Source: Candidatus Eiseniibacteriota bacterium (GTDB lineage Bacteria; Eisenbacteria; RBG-16-71-46; CAIMUX01). Taken from it: a DNA stretch of 64,000 nt. Positions within the stretch are counted from its first letter, which is position 1; every line of letters begins with the position of its first letter. Shown here in pieces: positions 8,008 through 16,965 of this stretch. Position numbers and translations under genes: made by a program. Below the pieces are notes generated by a model that was not told the DNA's origin, ran no database searches, and was given only the letters and a program-made list of their open reading frames with translations. Where the stretch lies: positions 1 to 64,000 of the forward strand of contig CAIMUX010000111.1 in NCBI GenBank assembly GCA_903844735.1. The letters are read 5' to 3'.

Positions 8008-8946
8008 CTACACGTACCGCCGAATCGCCCTCGTCAGTTCATCCAGATGGCTGGGCCCCTCGATCGCCACGGCCGCCAGGTATCCCCAGACACGCCACAG
8101 GTCACGCCTCTCCCAGAATCCGGGGTCAATGGGCAGCTCTTCCCGGTATCCTTCAAACAACTCGTCGGGCGCCGCCTGGTGCCAGATGTCGACAAACGCC
8201 AGGTCCATCTCCGGGTGTCCGTAGCAGACCGCCGGGTCGATGACGACCGCTCCTTCATCCGTGCTGATGAAGTTGTTCTGCTGGGCGTCGCCGTGCAGAA
8301 GCGTGGGCACGGGCGGGGGGCCGCACAACTCCGGCAGGCGTGAGAGCAGCGTCTCGACCTGCCGGATGACCTCCGGAGGCAGGTGTCCGGAGTCGGTCGC
8401 GGCCCGCAGATTCGGCAGGATCCGGCGCTGTGCGTAGAACGACGGCCAGTCGCTCGCCGGCGTGTTGTCCAGGTGCAGCGGACCGATGTAGCCATGCCGG
8501 TCCAGGCCGAAGCGGTCCCACGTGTTCCGGTGAATGCGGGCCAGGGCTTGCCCGATCTGCCGCCAGTGGCGAGGGGCTCGGTCGACGGCGTGAACCGCCT
8601 CGAGGACCAGGAGAGTTCCGTCCGCAACCACAACGAGGCCAATGGGCGTGGGCGTGAGGACGCCTGAGGATTCGCGGAGGAACCGCAGACCCGCCAACTC
8701 TATCTCGAACTGCGTGGCGCCGTCGGCCGCGTCCGTGAACTTCGCGAACACGGCACAGGAGCCGTCCGTGAGGATGGCACACGGGTGACAGGCGAAGTCC
8801 GCCAGATCCTGGACGGCTGTCGCCGTCCACGGGCGCCCCAGGTGCCTGGAGACAGCCTGCTCTACAGGAACGCGAAGGGCAGGTCCGGCCAGCCGCGCAG
8901 ACGAGGTTCTCACGGCGGTGAGGCTGGGCTTGTTGATGATCGACAC
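8008..8946 (-). CDS. Fructosamine kinase / aminoglycoside phosphotransferase-like kinase
   Basis: The product is 312 residues with the fructosamine-3-kinase family pattern. Family hallmarks are LLHGDAQQNNFI (catalytic loop HGD) near residue 205, VIDPAVCYGHPEMDLAF (metal-binding Asp) and the N-terminal HLGRP and FAKF blocks. The family phosphorylates ketosamines or ribulosamines on glycated proteins for repair. The GTG start at 8946 has GGGAGGT at proper spacing; a GTG at 8913 is possible. It converges with the toxin gene and its role there looks unrelated. Confidence 0.85.
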   Translation of the reverse strand: MSIINKPSLTAVRTSSARLAGPALRVPVEQAVSRHLGRPWTATAVQDLADFACHPCAILTDGSCAVFAKFTDAADGATQFEIELAGLRFLRESSGVLTPTPIGLVVVADGTLLVLEAVHAVDRAPRHWRQIGQALARIHRNTWDRFGLDRHGYIGPLHLDNTPASDWPSFYAQRRILPNLRAATDSGHLPPEVIRQVETLLSRLPELCGPPPVPTLLHGDAQQNNFISTDEGAVVIDPAVCYGHPEMDLAFVDIWHQAAPDELFEGYREELPIDPGFWERRDLWRVWGYLAAVAIEGPSHLDELTRAIRRYV

Positions 8947-8975
8947 GGCGGCACCTACCTCCCGCACCTTCTCTG

Positions 8976-9634
8976 CTACGCAGCCATCAGTACCAGGAGA
9001 CTCCAAGTGCCCATGCCAAGGATCGGGGTCTGCACCCCGTGCTCGAACGACTCCGACACCAGGTAGAGCAGAGACCGCCGGTACGGGGAACAGGTCGGGT
9101 CGTCCTCCTCTGCCTTCTCGCTCAGATGGAACTGCTGGTATCGCTTCACGACGCCCGACTGTCGGAGATCTGCCGGATATCAATCCGGTAGTAGGCGCCC
9201 AGAGAGCGCCGCACCGCGTCCAGCCACCAATCGTCCTCGGCACTCCGTGGCGCTGGGGGAACGTTGATCCCGGTCTTCCAGAGACGATCAAGGCAGGCGC
9301 CGTGTTTCTGCCATCCCTTCAGGGCTCCGCGAAGACTGGACCCGTCGTCGGCCGCGCCGCTGAACTCGTCGTACCGCCGCGCCATCGAGTACAGCATGTA
9401 CGGCGAGATTTCGGCTCTCGCGTCTCGCCCCGATTTTCGCAGGAGGTACTCGACCACGAGAGAGAGGGCAAACCCGCTGCACGCGTTGGTCTCACCCTGC
9501 GACTTGACCTTCAAGGGGATCTCCGGAAACACCGTCGGCCTGGGTGTGATGGCGATGCTCGGTCGAAACGGCAGGTCCCGAAAGTCGACGGTGTCCGGAC
9601 GGACGTTGCGGACGCGGCTTCGATTCTTGGGCAT
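8976..9634 (-). pseudogene. Papain-like (C1) peptidase pseudogene, deleted and frameshifted
   Basis: The ATG at 9634 has an excellent AAGGAGG site. The first 150 residues match bacterial C1 peptidases of the type NVRPDTVDFRD ... TNACSGFAL (catalytic Cys region) ... DGSSLRGALKGW. This frame stops at 9146. A different frame (9143 to 8976) then continues with SLLYLVSESFEHG and TPILGM, which resemble the C-terminal part of caspase-like or composite peptidase proteins. The His and Asn of the papain triad are absent, so an internal deletion has joined two parts out of frame. Confidence 0.55.
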
Positions 9635-9900
9635 GGGATCCTCCTTTCAAGATCGCAGATCGACAATCTAGGGCCCGTTTGCGTCGAGGCGCCTTGCCTT
9701 CTCGATGACGGCCGCGGCGGTCTCGTTCGGTGGGGTAGCTGAATTCCCATCGGCGCACGCGCTGGTTGATCAGCTCCTTGTCGCCGTCCCCGGCCTCGAT
9801 CCCGGCGGGCAGATTCTGGCGCGGGGCGGCACCTTCGACGTCCGGTGACTCTGCGTCGTGGCGCAGGGCAACTGGAGTTGCGAGGCCGTCCGCTCCCGCA

Positions 9901-10716
9901 TTACGGCGCGATGACGACCACCGCGCCATCCGGAACGTACTGGTACAGCTCCCGGATGTCCGGGTTGGTCATCCCGACACAGCCGAGCGTCCAGTTGTAA
10001 AGCAGCTTCAGGGTCGCCGGATCCAGATCGCCGGGTTCCAGCCCCTCACGCCGGTGCCGGCCCCGCTGCTCTCTTCGGACCTGTGCGGTAACTTTCGGGT
10101 TCTGGCCGTGGATGAGGATGTCGCCGCCAAGTGAGGTGTTCGAAGGGGGACACTTCCCAGCTTCCAAGGCGGCGCGCAGGCCGGCGGCCTTCGCTTCCGT
10201 GATTCTCTTGGCCGCCACAGCCTCGTCGATGTCGCTGGCGTTCGGATAGTTGAGAATGAGGCTGCGGTAGTACCGGGAGGCGCGGTTGTGGCGGCACACC
10301 CGGTACGTCCCTTCGGGCGTGCGGCCGTCCCCTCTCCGTTTCTTGTCCCCGACCGGGTACTTGCCGCTGATCTGGATGCGATAGGTCTTCAGGAGCCGAT
10401 CGCCCGAGAATAGCCGCAGCTTGTAGGTGCTCTTCGAGACCTCCAGGCGGGCGTTCGGAACATACTGTCCCGCATCGAGCGTGAGTCCGGCCTGGGTGAC
10501 AATGTCTCCGAGAGGCGTGTCGGGCCCGTACTGAGCCGGGTCGTACGTGATGTCTTTGTAGAACTCACCGCGGGCCGAGCGGGTCGCGACGGTCATGAGG
10601 AGCAGAACCGCCACGGCGCAGACCGCGGCGAGACCTGTTGGAGTTGAGCCGGGCGCACGGGTGAAGGCCCGCCACGATCTCGTTCGATCGCCGGCCTTCG
10701 GGCATTCTGTAATCAA
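9901..10716 (-). CDS. L,D-transpeptidase (YkuD domain)
   Basis: The product is 271 residues. A hydrophobic segment near residues 30-45 is a signal anchor, placing the enzyme in the periplasm. The YkuD domain follows from LEVSKSTYKLRLFSG. Its catalytic region shows DILIHGQNP and TLGCVGMTNPDIREL (nucleophile Cys). Such enzymes form 3-3 cross-links or attach lipoproteins to peptidoglycan. The start is a TTG with AGGA upstream. About 40 residues of charged sequence lie between the HG motif and the Cys, slightly more than in compact homologues. It appears intact. Confidence 0.85.
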   Translation of the reverse strand: MITECPKAGDRTRSWRAFTRAPGSTPTGLAAVCAVAVLLLMTVATRSARGEFYKDITYDPAQYGPDTPLGDIVTQAGLTLDAGQYVPNARLEVSKSTYKLRLFSGDRLLKTYRIQISGKYPVGDKKRRGDGRTPEGTYRVCRHNRASRYYRSLILNYPNASDIDEAVAAKRITEAKAAGLRAALEAGKCPPSNTSLGGDILIHGQNPKVTAQVRREQRGRHRREGLEPGDLDPATLKLLYNWTLGCVGMTNPDIRELYQYVPDGAVVVIAP

Positions 10717-10834
10717 GATGTCCTGATCTCCCAGGCAATCCCATCCGCGGTTTTCCTTCTCGCGGGCCGCGACGCGCGAGCCGACGATTCCAGGGGAGTC
10801 TACCCGAGCAGCGGCCTCGGCGGGGGATGCCTTC

Positions 10835-12421
10835 TCATGCCGGTGGTGAGCCCGCCCCTCCGGCCGGGTCCGTCTCTTCGCCAGCGCTGTCGCGATCTGG
10901 CACCCTCTGAAGCGCGGACGATGACCGGGGGAGGACGCCCCGCGAAACCCCTAAGGAGCCGCCATGATCAGCGGGATGTCCGCCCCGCGAGGACTTCCTT
11001 CGCTCGATCAAGGACCACGCACGCTCCATGACGGGATCGCGGCGATCGAGGATATCTCGAATCGACGGCTCGACCGCGCAGTCGGGTGACACCCCTCGTT
11101 CCCGGGCCATCCCCTCGACCGCTACCGTGTAGGTCGCCCGAGCCACGCGCAAGCGCAGGCCGGTGGCGGTCAGCGTGTCGGTGCGCGCGGCGTCATTGCA
11201 CTCGTACGTGGCGCCGGTCTCACTCCCGACGAACGTGCCGATCCTGTGGAACTTGAGCAGCGCGCAGAGATGGCCGGTGGATGAGAAGCAACCGCCGTCG
11301 ATCAGTGTATACAAACAGCCACGAAATCGATTCTCCGGCAAGACAATGGGTGTGGCGAGCGATGCGTAGGAGGGATAGCTCCTCGCGAAATATGGAACCG
11401 GGGCCGGCGCGAGATAGGCCAGCAAATGGCTGGCGCAGAACGGATCGCCGCCGCCGTTTCCGCGCAGGTCCAGGATCAGGTTCCGGCAACCTGCGGCGCG
11501 GATCCTGGCGAAAGCACCGTCGATGATGGCGTTGAATGTCTCCCGGGATCTGTAGTAGGCAAATGTCTTGATGGTCAGGACAGCGGCGTCCCCGTTCTTG
11601 CTGAGTGTGAAGTCGATATGCGGATCGCCCGTTGACGTCCGGCGATCCACGCCGGCGCCGGCCGATGGGTCGATCACGGCCCGCCGGGATACGGCCGGCA
11701 GACTCGTCTTGAGCTGCCCGCCGCGCGCCCAGGAGCCGGGCGTCCCGGCACGGAAGGTCAGCTCGAATCTCTCCGGAAATCCGAGGAGCAGGGCGTAGAG
11801 GTCGTACAGGAAGCCGCCATTCAGCAGCGCCGTCTTCCAGCCGTCGTTGCGGCCATCGGCGGAGATGGCGGCCCGCATCCGACTCAGAAGAGCGGAGACG
11901 GCGATGCCGTTGACGGTCAGAAGCTCCGCACCGGGAGCCGGAGTATCCGGCAGACCGTCCGCCGTCACGACTGCCTCGCGAACAAAGGCCCGATCCCCGA
12001 GGACGAAGAGCCGCAGCGGCAGAAAGCGGTCGGGATGACTCGTCAGACTGTCCGTGGCCATCGTCAGCGTCGTGTGGCCGCAGCCGACCCGGGCCACGAT
12101 CGGCGCCGCAATCTGGTAGAACTCCCGGGAGGTCATCGGTCGGTCGATGAGACTCTCCGCTTGCGCGAAAAGGCTGTCGAGCGTCATCCGGTCGGTGAAT
12201 GCATAGAGCGCCGGATGCCGGCTTTCGAGCAAGTTCCGCACCAGCCGAAGATCCGCGGCCAGCTCGTGTGCCGAGTAGGCGCGCGGAGCACTCCGAGCCT
12301 GGGCCGGCAGGACTGACGCCAAGACACCCAAACCCACCATGAAGCGCAGGAGGTTCCCGATGGCCGGCACCGGACGGGTCCGCAGGCGCGGGCGCGTGGA
12401 TCGGATGATGACGAGGGTCAT
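10835..12421 (-). CDS. S41-family peptidase-like secreted protein
   Basis: The product is 528 residues with a hydrophobic signal sequence (MVGLGVLASVLPAQA near residue 28). The S41/C-terminal-processing-peptidase core shows ILDLRGNGGGD near residue 320 and GGCFSSTGH, where the serine nucleophile is expected. A helical domain like those of tricorn/CPP-type peptidases precedes it. It is probably periplasmic or exported. The ATG at 12421 is preferred over a TTG at 12457. The last 45 residues are low-complexity. The 299 bases to the divergent gene at 12721 hold nothing else I recognise and presumably contain both promoters. Confidence 0.8.
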   Translation of the reverse strand: MTLVIIRSTRPRLRTRPVPAIGNLLRFMVGLGVLASVLPAQARSAPRAYSAHELAADLRLVRNLLESRHPALYAFTDRMTLDSLFAQAESLIDRPMTSREFYQIAAPIVARVGCGHTTLTMATDSLTSHPDRFLPLRLFVLGDRAFVREAVVTADGLPDTPAPGAELLTVNGIAVSALLSRMRAAISADGRNDGWKTALLNGGFLYDLYALLLGFPERFELTFRAGTPGSWARGGQLKTSLPAVSRRAVIDPSAGAGVDRRTSTGDPHIDFTLSKNGDAAVLTIKTFAYYRSRETFNAIIDGAFARIRAAGCRNLILDLRGNGGGDPFCASHLLAYLAPAPVPYFARSYPSYASLATPIVLPENRFRGCLYTLIDGGCFSSTGHLCALLKFHRIGTFVGSETGATYECNDAARTDTLTATGLRLRVARATYTVAVEGMARERGVSPDCAVEPSIRDILDRRDPVMERAWSLIERRKSSRGGHPADHGGSLGVSRGVLPRSSSALQRVPDRDSAGEETDPAGGAGSPPA

Positions 12422-12720
12422 ACGAACGACCCTAACGGCCCGTCGGGCCGGCTGCAAGAGAGCGAAAGCGGACGGCGCTTGCCGGAACGACAGCTCCGGC
12501 CCGCGACCCGTACGAATGGCGCCACATCCTGAATGACTTCGTAGCGGCCCGTCGACCGGGTGAAGCCATCGCCTCCGGCCGCGGGACGCGGTGCCAAGCT
12601 ATCGCTTGCGGAAGCTCCCCCGCGACGTATTCTCCACGCACGGCTCTGCCCCGTCGGCCGGACACGCCGCACGGGACGCGTTCTTGTCAGCGACAAGGAG
12701 GCACGGCCGGGGGAGGATTC

Positions 12721-15657
12721 ATGGATCTACTCGTGTTGATCGTGTTCGTTCTCGCGGCGATGCCGGCGATCCGGACGATGGTACGGCGCAGTCGCGGCGA
12801 GACCGGTGGATGGCCCGCTGGACTCTGGCTTTCAGGCGCCTTGATCCTTCTCTTGATTCTCGCCCGATGGATGCTCTCGGTCTACGCGGATGTGCTCTGG
12901 TTCCGAGAGATGGGCGCAGCGAGCCGCTACTGGACTGAGCTGCGGGCGCACTGGGCTTCCTTCCTCCTTGGGACCCTGGTTGCCTTCGCGATCCTATGGA
13001 TCAACGCGCTTTTCGTGCGCAGCGCGGGAGGCCCCAACGGACTTCTCGGCGCGGCGGATGACGACGCGAAAACCGGCGGCCTTGGTTTCCGCGACCTGGG
13101 GAATGGCCGATGGGCTTTGACCGACGGATCAACACAGCTTCTTCGCGCTATCGGACGCCTGCGACTCCCCGTCCTTCTCGTCGTCTCGCTTTTCTTCGGG
13201 GCGGCATTCGAGTCCCATTGGTGGACGTTCCTGCTCTGGCTTCACCGGCAACCGTTTCACCGGATAGACCCCCAGTTCGGTCTGGATGTGGGCTTCTACG
13301 TGTTCACCATCCCGGCCTGGAGCGCTTTGGTCTCGTGGTTGACCGGGCTCTTCGTGATCGCCCTTCTCGCCACGGCGGGGTGGTATGTCCATTCATCCGC
13401 CATCGCCCGTGTCGCGATCGGATCCTGGAGCACGCCGATCCAGCGTGGCGCGAGACACTTGGGGGTTCTCGCCGGAGTTCTCTTCCTGTTGGGCGCCGGC
13501 CGCGTGTGGATCTCCCGGTATGAGCTGGTCTATTCGCGGACCGGCCCACTCGTGGGGGCGTCAGCGGCGGACGTCCGCGTCGGCGCGGCACTTCTTGCGA
13601 TCTACGCTCTGACCCTGGTCGTGTTGGGGATCGCGGTCGTGCTCCTGGCGACCCGCTTTCGCTCGCGTCTCGCGCTCGGCTTCCTGGTCGTCTGGCTGGG
13701 AAGCGCCGCTCTTGAGCTCGGGATCATCCCGGCGGCCTACGAGGCTCTGGCCGTAAAGCCGGAACAGCTCCGTGCCGAGCTGCCGTACATCAGGAGACAC
13801 CTCGAGGCGACGCGAGAGGCGTTCGGCCTGGACTCGACACATGTGCAGGTGTCCAACCTGCCCGACGGCATAGAGCTGACCGCCGCCGCCATGCTGACGG
13901 AGGCGCGAACTGTCGGGAATCTCCGCCTGGCGGACTGGCGGCCCTTGCTGCATACCTACAACCAGCTTCAGACTCTGCGTACCTACTATCGGTTCGCGGA
14001 CGTGGACGTCGATCGCTACACAGTCAACGGCCAGGAGAGCGCCGTAATGCTGTCCCTGCGCGAACTGGATCGAAGCAAGGTCCCGGCGTCCGGAAGTGGC
14101 GGTTGGGATATCAATCGCTGGTTCATTTACACCCACGGCTACGGTCTGTGCATGAACAGCATCAATTCCTTTTCCGCCGAAGGGATTCCCGATCTCTTGA
14201 TCCGAGACCTCCCACCTGTTTCCCTCGTGCCCGACCTGAAGGTGACGCGGCCGGAGATCTACTTCGGCGAGCTGACCACCGATCCCGTGATGGTGGGGGC
14301 GCGCGGGCAGCAGGAATTCGACTATCCGAGCGGGGACGACAACATTTTCACGTCCTACGGCGGCCGTGCGGGAATCCCGCTCGGTCACGTGCTTTCGGCG
14401 CGGCGTTTGGCCTTCGCGCTTCGCTTCCACATGGCAAAGTTCTTTCTCTCTTCCTACATCGGGCCGCAGACACGCATCTTGCTGGACCGCGACATCAACA
14501 CAAGAATCGGACGCCTCGCTCCCTTTCTCCTCCCTGACCAGGACCCCTATGTAGTTCTCCGCGACGACGGGTCGCTCGCTCTCGTACGCGATTGCTACAC
14601 GACCCTGGACCGGTATCCTTACGGAGCTGTCTACCATGGACAGGCCTACATTCGCAACAGTGTAAAAGCGACCCTGGATTGCTACAACGGAACCGTACGG
14701 TTCTATGTGGTGGATGAGACGGACCCGCTGATTCGCGCCTATCGCGCGATCTATCCCGATCTGTTCACGCCGGGGACATCAGTGCCGGAGGATATCCGTC
14801 GGCACTTCCGGTATCCGCAGGACCTTCTCTCCATCCAGGCCGCTGTCTACGGAAGCTTCCACGTCCGCGACGCGGTAACGTTTTACAATCACGAGGATGT
14901 TTGGGAGGCGAGTGCCGAAGTGCTGGAGGGCGCGCCGACGGGAACCACGGTGCCGGTGCTGCCCTACTATGTGCTCATGCGCCTGCCGGGACAGCCCAGG
15001 CAAGAGTTTCTTCAGATGCTTCCGCTCACGCCCCGCGACAAGGACAACATGATCGCGTGGATTGCGGGACGAAGCGACGGGGAGAACTACGGTCAGCTCG
15101 CCGCGTACCATCTGCCCAAGGGCACGATTGCGTATGGCCCGCGACAGATCGAGGCGAGAATCGACCAGGATCCGACGATCTCGAAAGACCTGTCGCTTTG
15201 GAATCAGCAGGGATCGCAGGTGCTGCGCGGGAATTTGCTCACCGTTCCGATCGGTGGCGCTTTTCTCTATGTCGAGCCGCTCTACATTCAGGCCACGGGA
15301 GGCAAGATCCCGGAGTTGAAGCGCGTCATTGTCGCCACGCAGAAAGACGTCGGGTATGGATCGTCTCTTGCCGAAGCGCTGCATGATCTGTTTGGCCCGG
15401 AGGTGGCTGCGCTTGCTCCGGCGGTGGAGGGCAGCGTCGCCGCGATGGCGTCGGAGGGAAGTGCACCCGGGACGGCGGGGAGTGCGGAGGGGCCGTCCGG
15501 CCCGGTGACCACCAGCGTGCAGTCGGCGGTGGACCACTTGCGGCGATACCAGAAGCTGATGGGAGAGGGGCGTGCGGCGGAGGCGGGCGCGGAGTTCGAT
15601 CTTCTCGCCCGTGACCTCGAGGCTCTTTCGCGGGGCAATGAACCGACGAGGCGATGA
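12721..15657 (+). CDS. UPF0182 (COG1615) membrane protein
   Basis: The product is 978 residues. About seven transmembrane helices occupy the first 330 residues; the remainder is a large extracytoplasmic region. Family hallmarks include WFIYTHGYGLCMNS, PEIYFGELT and EFDYPSGDDN, all close to the UPF0182 consensus. The function is unknown although the family is widespread in actinobacteria, cyanobacteria and FCB bacteria. The C-terminal 80 residues are Ala/Gly-rich with a helical end. The gene is full length and monocistronic. Confidence 0.9.
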   Translation: MDLLVLIVFVLAAMPAIRTMVRRSRGETGGWPAGLWLSGALILLLILARWMLSVYADVLWFREMGAASRYWTELRAHWASFLLGTLVAFAILWINALFVRSAGGPNGLLGAADDDAKTGGLGFRDLGNGRWALTDGSTQLLRAIGRLRLPVLLVVSLFFGAAFESHWWTFLLWLHRQPFHRIDPQFGLDVGFYVFTIPAWSALVSWLTGLFVIALLATAGWYVHSSAIARVAIGSWSTPIQRGARHLGVLAGVLFLLGAGRVWISRYELVYSRTGPLVGASAADVRVGAALLAIYALTLVVLGIAVVLLATRFRSRLALGFLVVWLGSAALELGIIPAAYEALAVKPEQLRAELPYIRRHLEATREAFGLDSTHVQVSNLPDGIELTAAAMLTEARTVGNLRLADWRPLLHTYNQLQTLRTYYRFADVDVDRYTVNGQESAVMLSLRELDRSKVPASGSGGWDINRWFIYTHGYGLCMNSINSFSAEGIPDLLIRDLPPVSLVPDLKVTRPEIYFGELTTDPVMVGARGQQEFDYPSGDDNIFTSYGGRAGIPLGHVLSARRLAFALRFHMAKFFLSSYIGPQTRILLDRDINTRIGRLAPFLLPDQDPYVVLRDDGSLALVRDCYTTLDRYPYGAVYHGQAYIRNSVKATLDCYNGTVRFYVVDETDPLIRAYRAIYPDLFTPGTSVPEDIRRHFRYPQDLLSIQAAVYGSFHVRDAVTFYNHEDVWEASAEVLEGAPTGTTVPVLPYYVLMRLPGQPRQEFLQMLPLTPRDKDNMIAWIAGRSDGENYGQLAAYHLPKGTIAYGPRQIEARIDQDPTISKDLSLWNQQGSQVLRGNLLTVPIGGAFLYVEPLYIQATGGKIPELKRVIVATQKDVGYGSSLAEALHDLFGPEVAALAPAVEGSVAAMASEGSAPGTAGSAEGPSGPVTTSVQSAVDHLRRYQKLMGEGRAAEAGAEFDLLARDLEALSRGNEPTRR

Positions 15658-15677
15658 ACCTGCGAGGCGATAGGGTC

Positions 15678-15708
15678 GAGACCGGCGGCCGATCCGGCGG
15701 TCGGTCTC
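15678..15708. terminator. Hairpin between convergent genes
   Basis: GAGACCG at 15678 pairs with CGGTCTC at 15702. Several further inner pairs flank a GATCC loop, between the stops of UPF0182 and the Smr gene. No T-run is present. Confidence 0.35.
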
Positions 15709-16009
15709 AGTCCAGTCGCAAGCAGACCAATGTGGCACCCCAGTGTCCGCGCCCGGCCGGGGCATCTGTGAACCGCTCCACGCGCGGATGGGTCGCGAGG
15801 ATCTGGCGCACCCGCTCCCGCTGAAAGCCGGTCCCCTTGCCGTGGATGAGTCGAACCTCGCGAAACCCGAGCCCGGCGGCCTCGTCGAGGTAGTCGGCCA
15901 CCACCTCCGGAATCTGGCGGGGATGGAACGCGTGCAGATCGAGCGCGTCGGTCACCGGCAGCGAGACTGGGGTGTCCGCATCGGGGGCAACGAGTTCGTC
16001 TTCCGTCAT
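15707..16009 (-). CDS. Smr-domain protein
   Basis: A 100-residue stand-alone Smr (small MutS-related) domain. LDLHAFHP near residue 24 and LIHGKGTG near residue 54 are the two defining motifs. Smr domains bind or nick branched DNA or cleave RNA. This minimal form has only a short acidic leader before the domain. The ATG at 16009 has a GGGG stretch upstream. Confidence 0.85.
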   Translation of the reverse strand: MTEDELVAPDADTPVSLPVTDALDLHAFHPRQIPEVVADYLDEAAGLGFREVRLIHGKGTGFQRERVRQILATHPRVERFTDAPAGRGHWGATLVCLRLD

Positions 16010-16230
16010 GACAAACCCCGCAACGGGTTACTGGGTCTTGCCCCGACCTGGGGTGACACGAGGATCATGACACGGGATGGCGGAGGAAGCGACGGGGTGC
16101 GCGGCAAGTCCGTGCTGGGTCGACGGCCGAAGATCGAGGATCCCCCACGACACCCCCACCCCCTTTCTGCTACCTTCTCCCAATCGGCTTCCGGCATCGC
16201 TGGGGCCCGGCAGAAGAAGGAGGAAAAGAG

Positions 16231-16923
16231 ATGAAGAAGTTGTTCGCAGGAGCGCTTTGCCTGATGCTGACTGCTACGTTGGCTGCCATGCTGACTGCCA
16301 CGGTGGCTGCCGCCCAGACCCCGGTCGCGTCAAAGGGAGGTTCCCCCCTCATGGATCCGAAGAGCCCCGAGATGAACAAGAAGGCGCCCGATGTCTTCAA
16401 GGCCACGTTCACGACCACTCAGGGTGACTTCACGGTCGAAGTTCACCGGAACTGGTCGCCCAACGGGGCCGACCGTTTCTTCAACCTGGTGAAGAACGGT
16501 TTCTACAACGACTGCCGGTTCTTCCGCGTCATCTCCGGCTTCATGGTCCAGTTCGGGATCAACGGCGATCCGAAGATCTCCGCGCAGTGGCGTCCGGCGA
16601 CGATCCCGGACGACCCGGTGGTTCAGGGGAACAAGCGCGGCCTCGTCACATTCGCGAAAACCGGTGCTCCGAACTCCCGCACTACCCAGACCTTCATCAA
16701 CTTCGGGGACAACTCGCGGTTGGACGGTATGGGATTCGCAGCCTTCGGCAAGATCGACGAGGCAGGGATGAAGATCGTGGACAAGCTCTACGCCGGCTAC
16801 GGCGAGGGCGCCCCCAGCGGCAGTGGTCCCGATCAGGGACGCGTCCAGTCTGACGGCAATGCCTATCTCTTGAAGAACTTTCCCAAGCTCGACTACATCA
16901 AGAAGGCGGTCGTCCTGGAGTAG
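16231..16923 (+). CDS. Secreted cyclophilin-type peptidyl-prolyl isomerase
   Basis: The product is 230 residues with a signal peptide (MKKLFAGALCLMLTATLAA, cleavage likely after AAAQ). The cyclophilin fold is clear: FFRVISGFMVQFG, KRGLVTFAKTG and TQTFINFGDN match the active-site strands of bacterial PpiA. It should catalyse proline isomerisation in the periplasm. A GGAGG site precedes the ATG. It converges with the helicase gene after 42 bases. Confidence 0.9.
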   Translation: MKKLFAGALCLMLTATLAAMLTATVAAAQTPVASKGGSPLMDPKSPEMNKKAPDVFKATFTTTQGDFTVEVHRNWSPNGADRFFNLVKNGFYNDCRFFRVISGFMVQFGINGDPKISAQWRPATIPDDPVVQGNKRGLVTFAKTGAPNSRTTQTFINFGDNSRLDGMGFAAFGKIDEAGMKIVDKLYAGYGEGAPSGSGPDQGRVQSDGNAYLLKNFPKLDYIKKAVVLE

Positions 16924-16965
16924 GGAGATTCCCAGGCATTCCGGCGAACTGGCAGACTGCAACCC

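Noticed and set aside
9674-9805. Protein-like minus-strand pieces (DKELINQRVRRWEF and ETAAAVIEKARRL) in adjacent frames
   Set aside because: They may be a frameshifted gene scrap, but too short and no family recognised.
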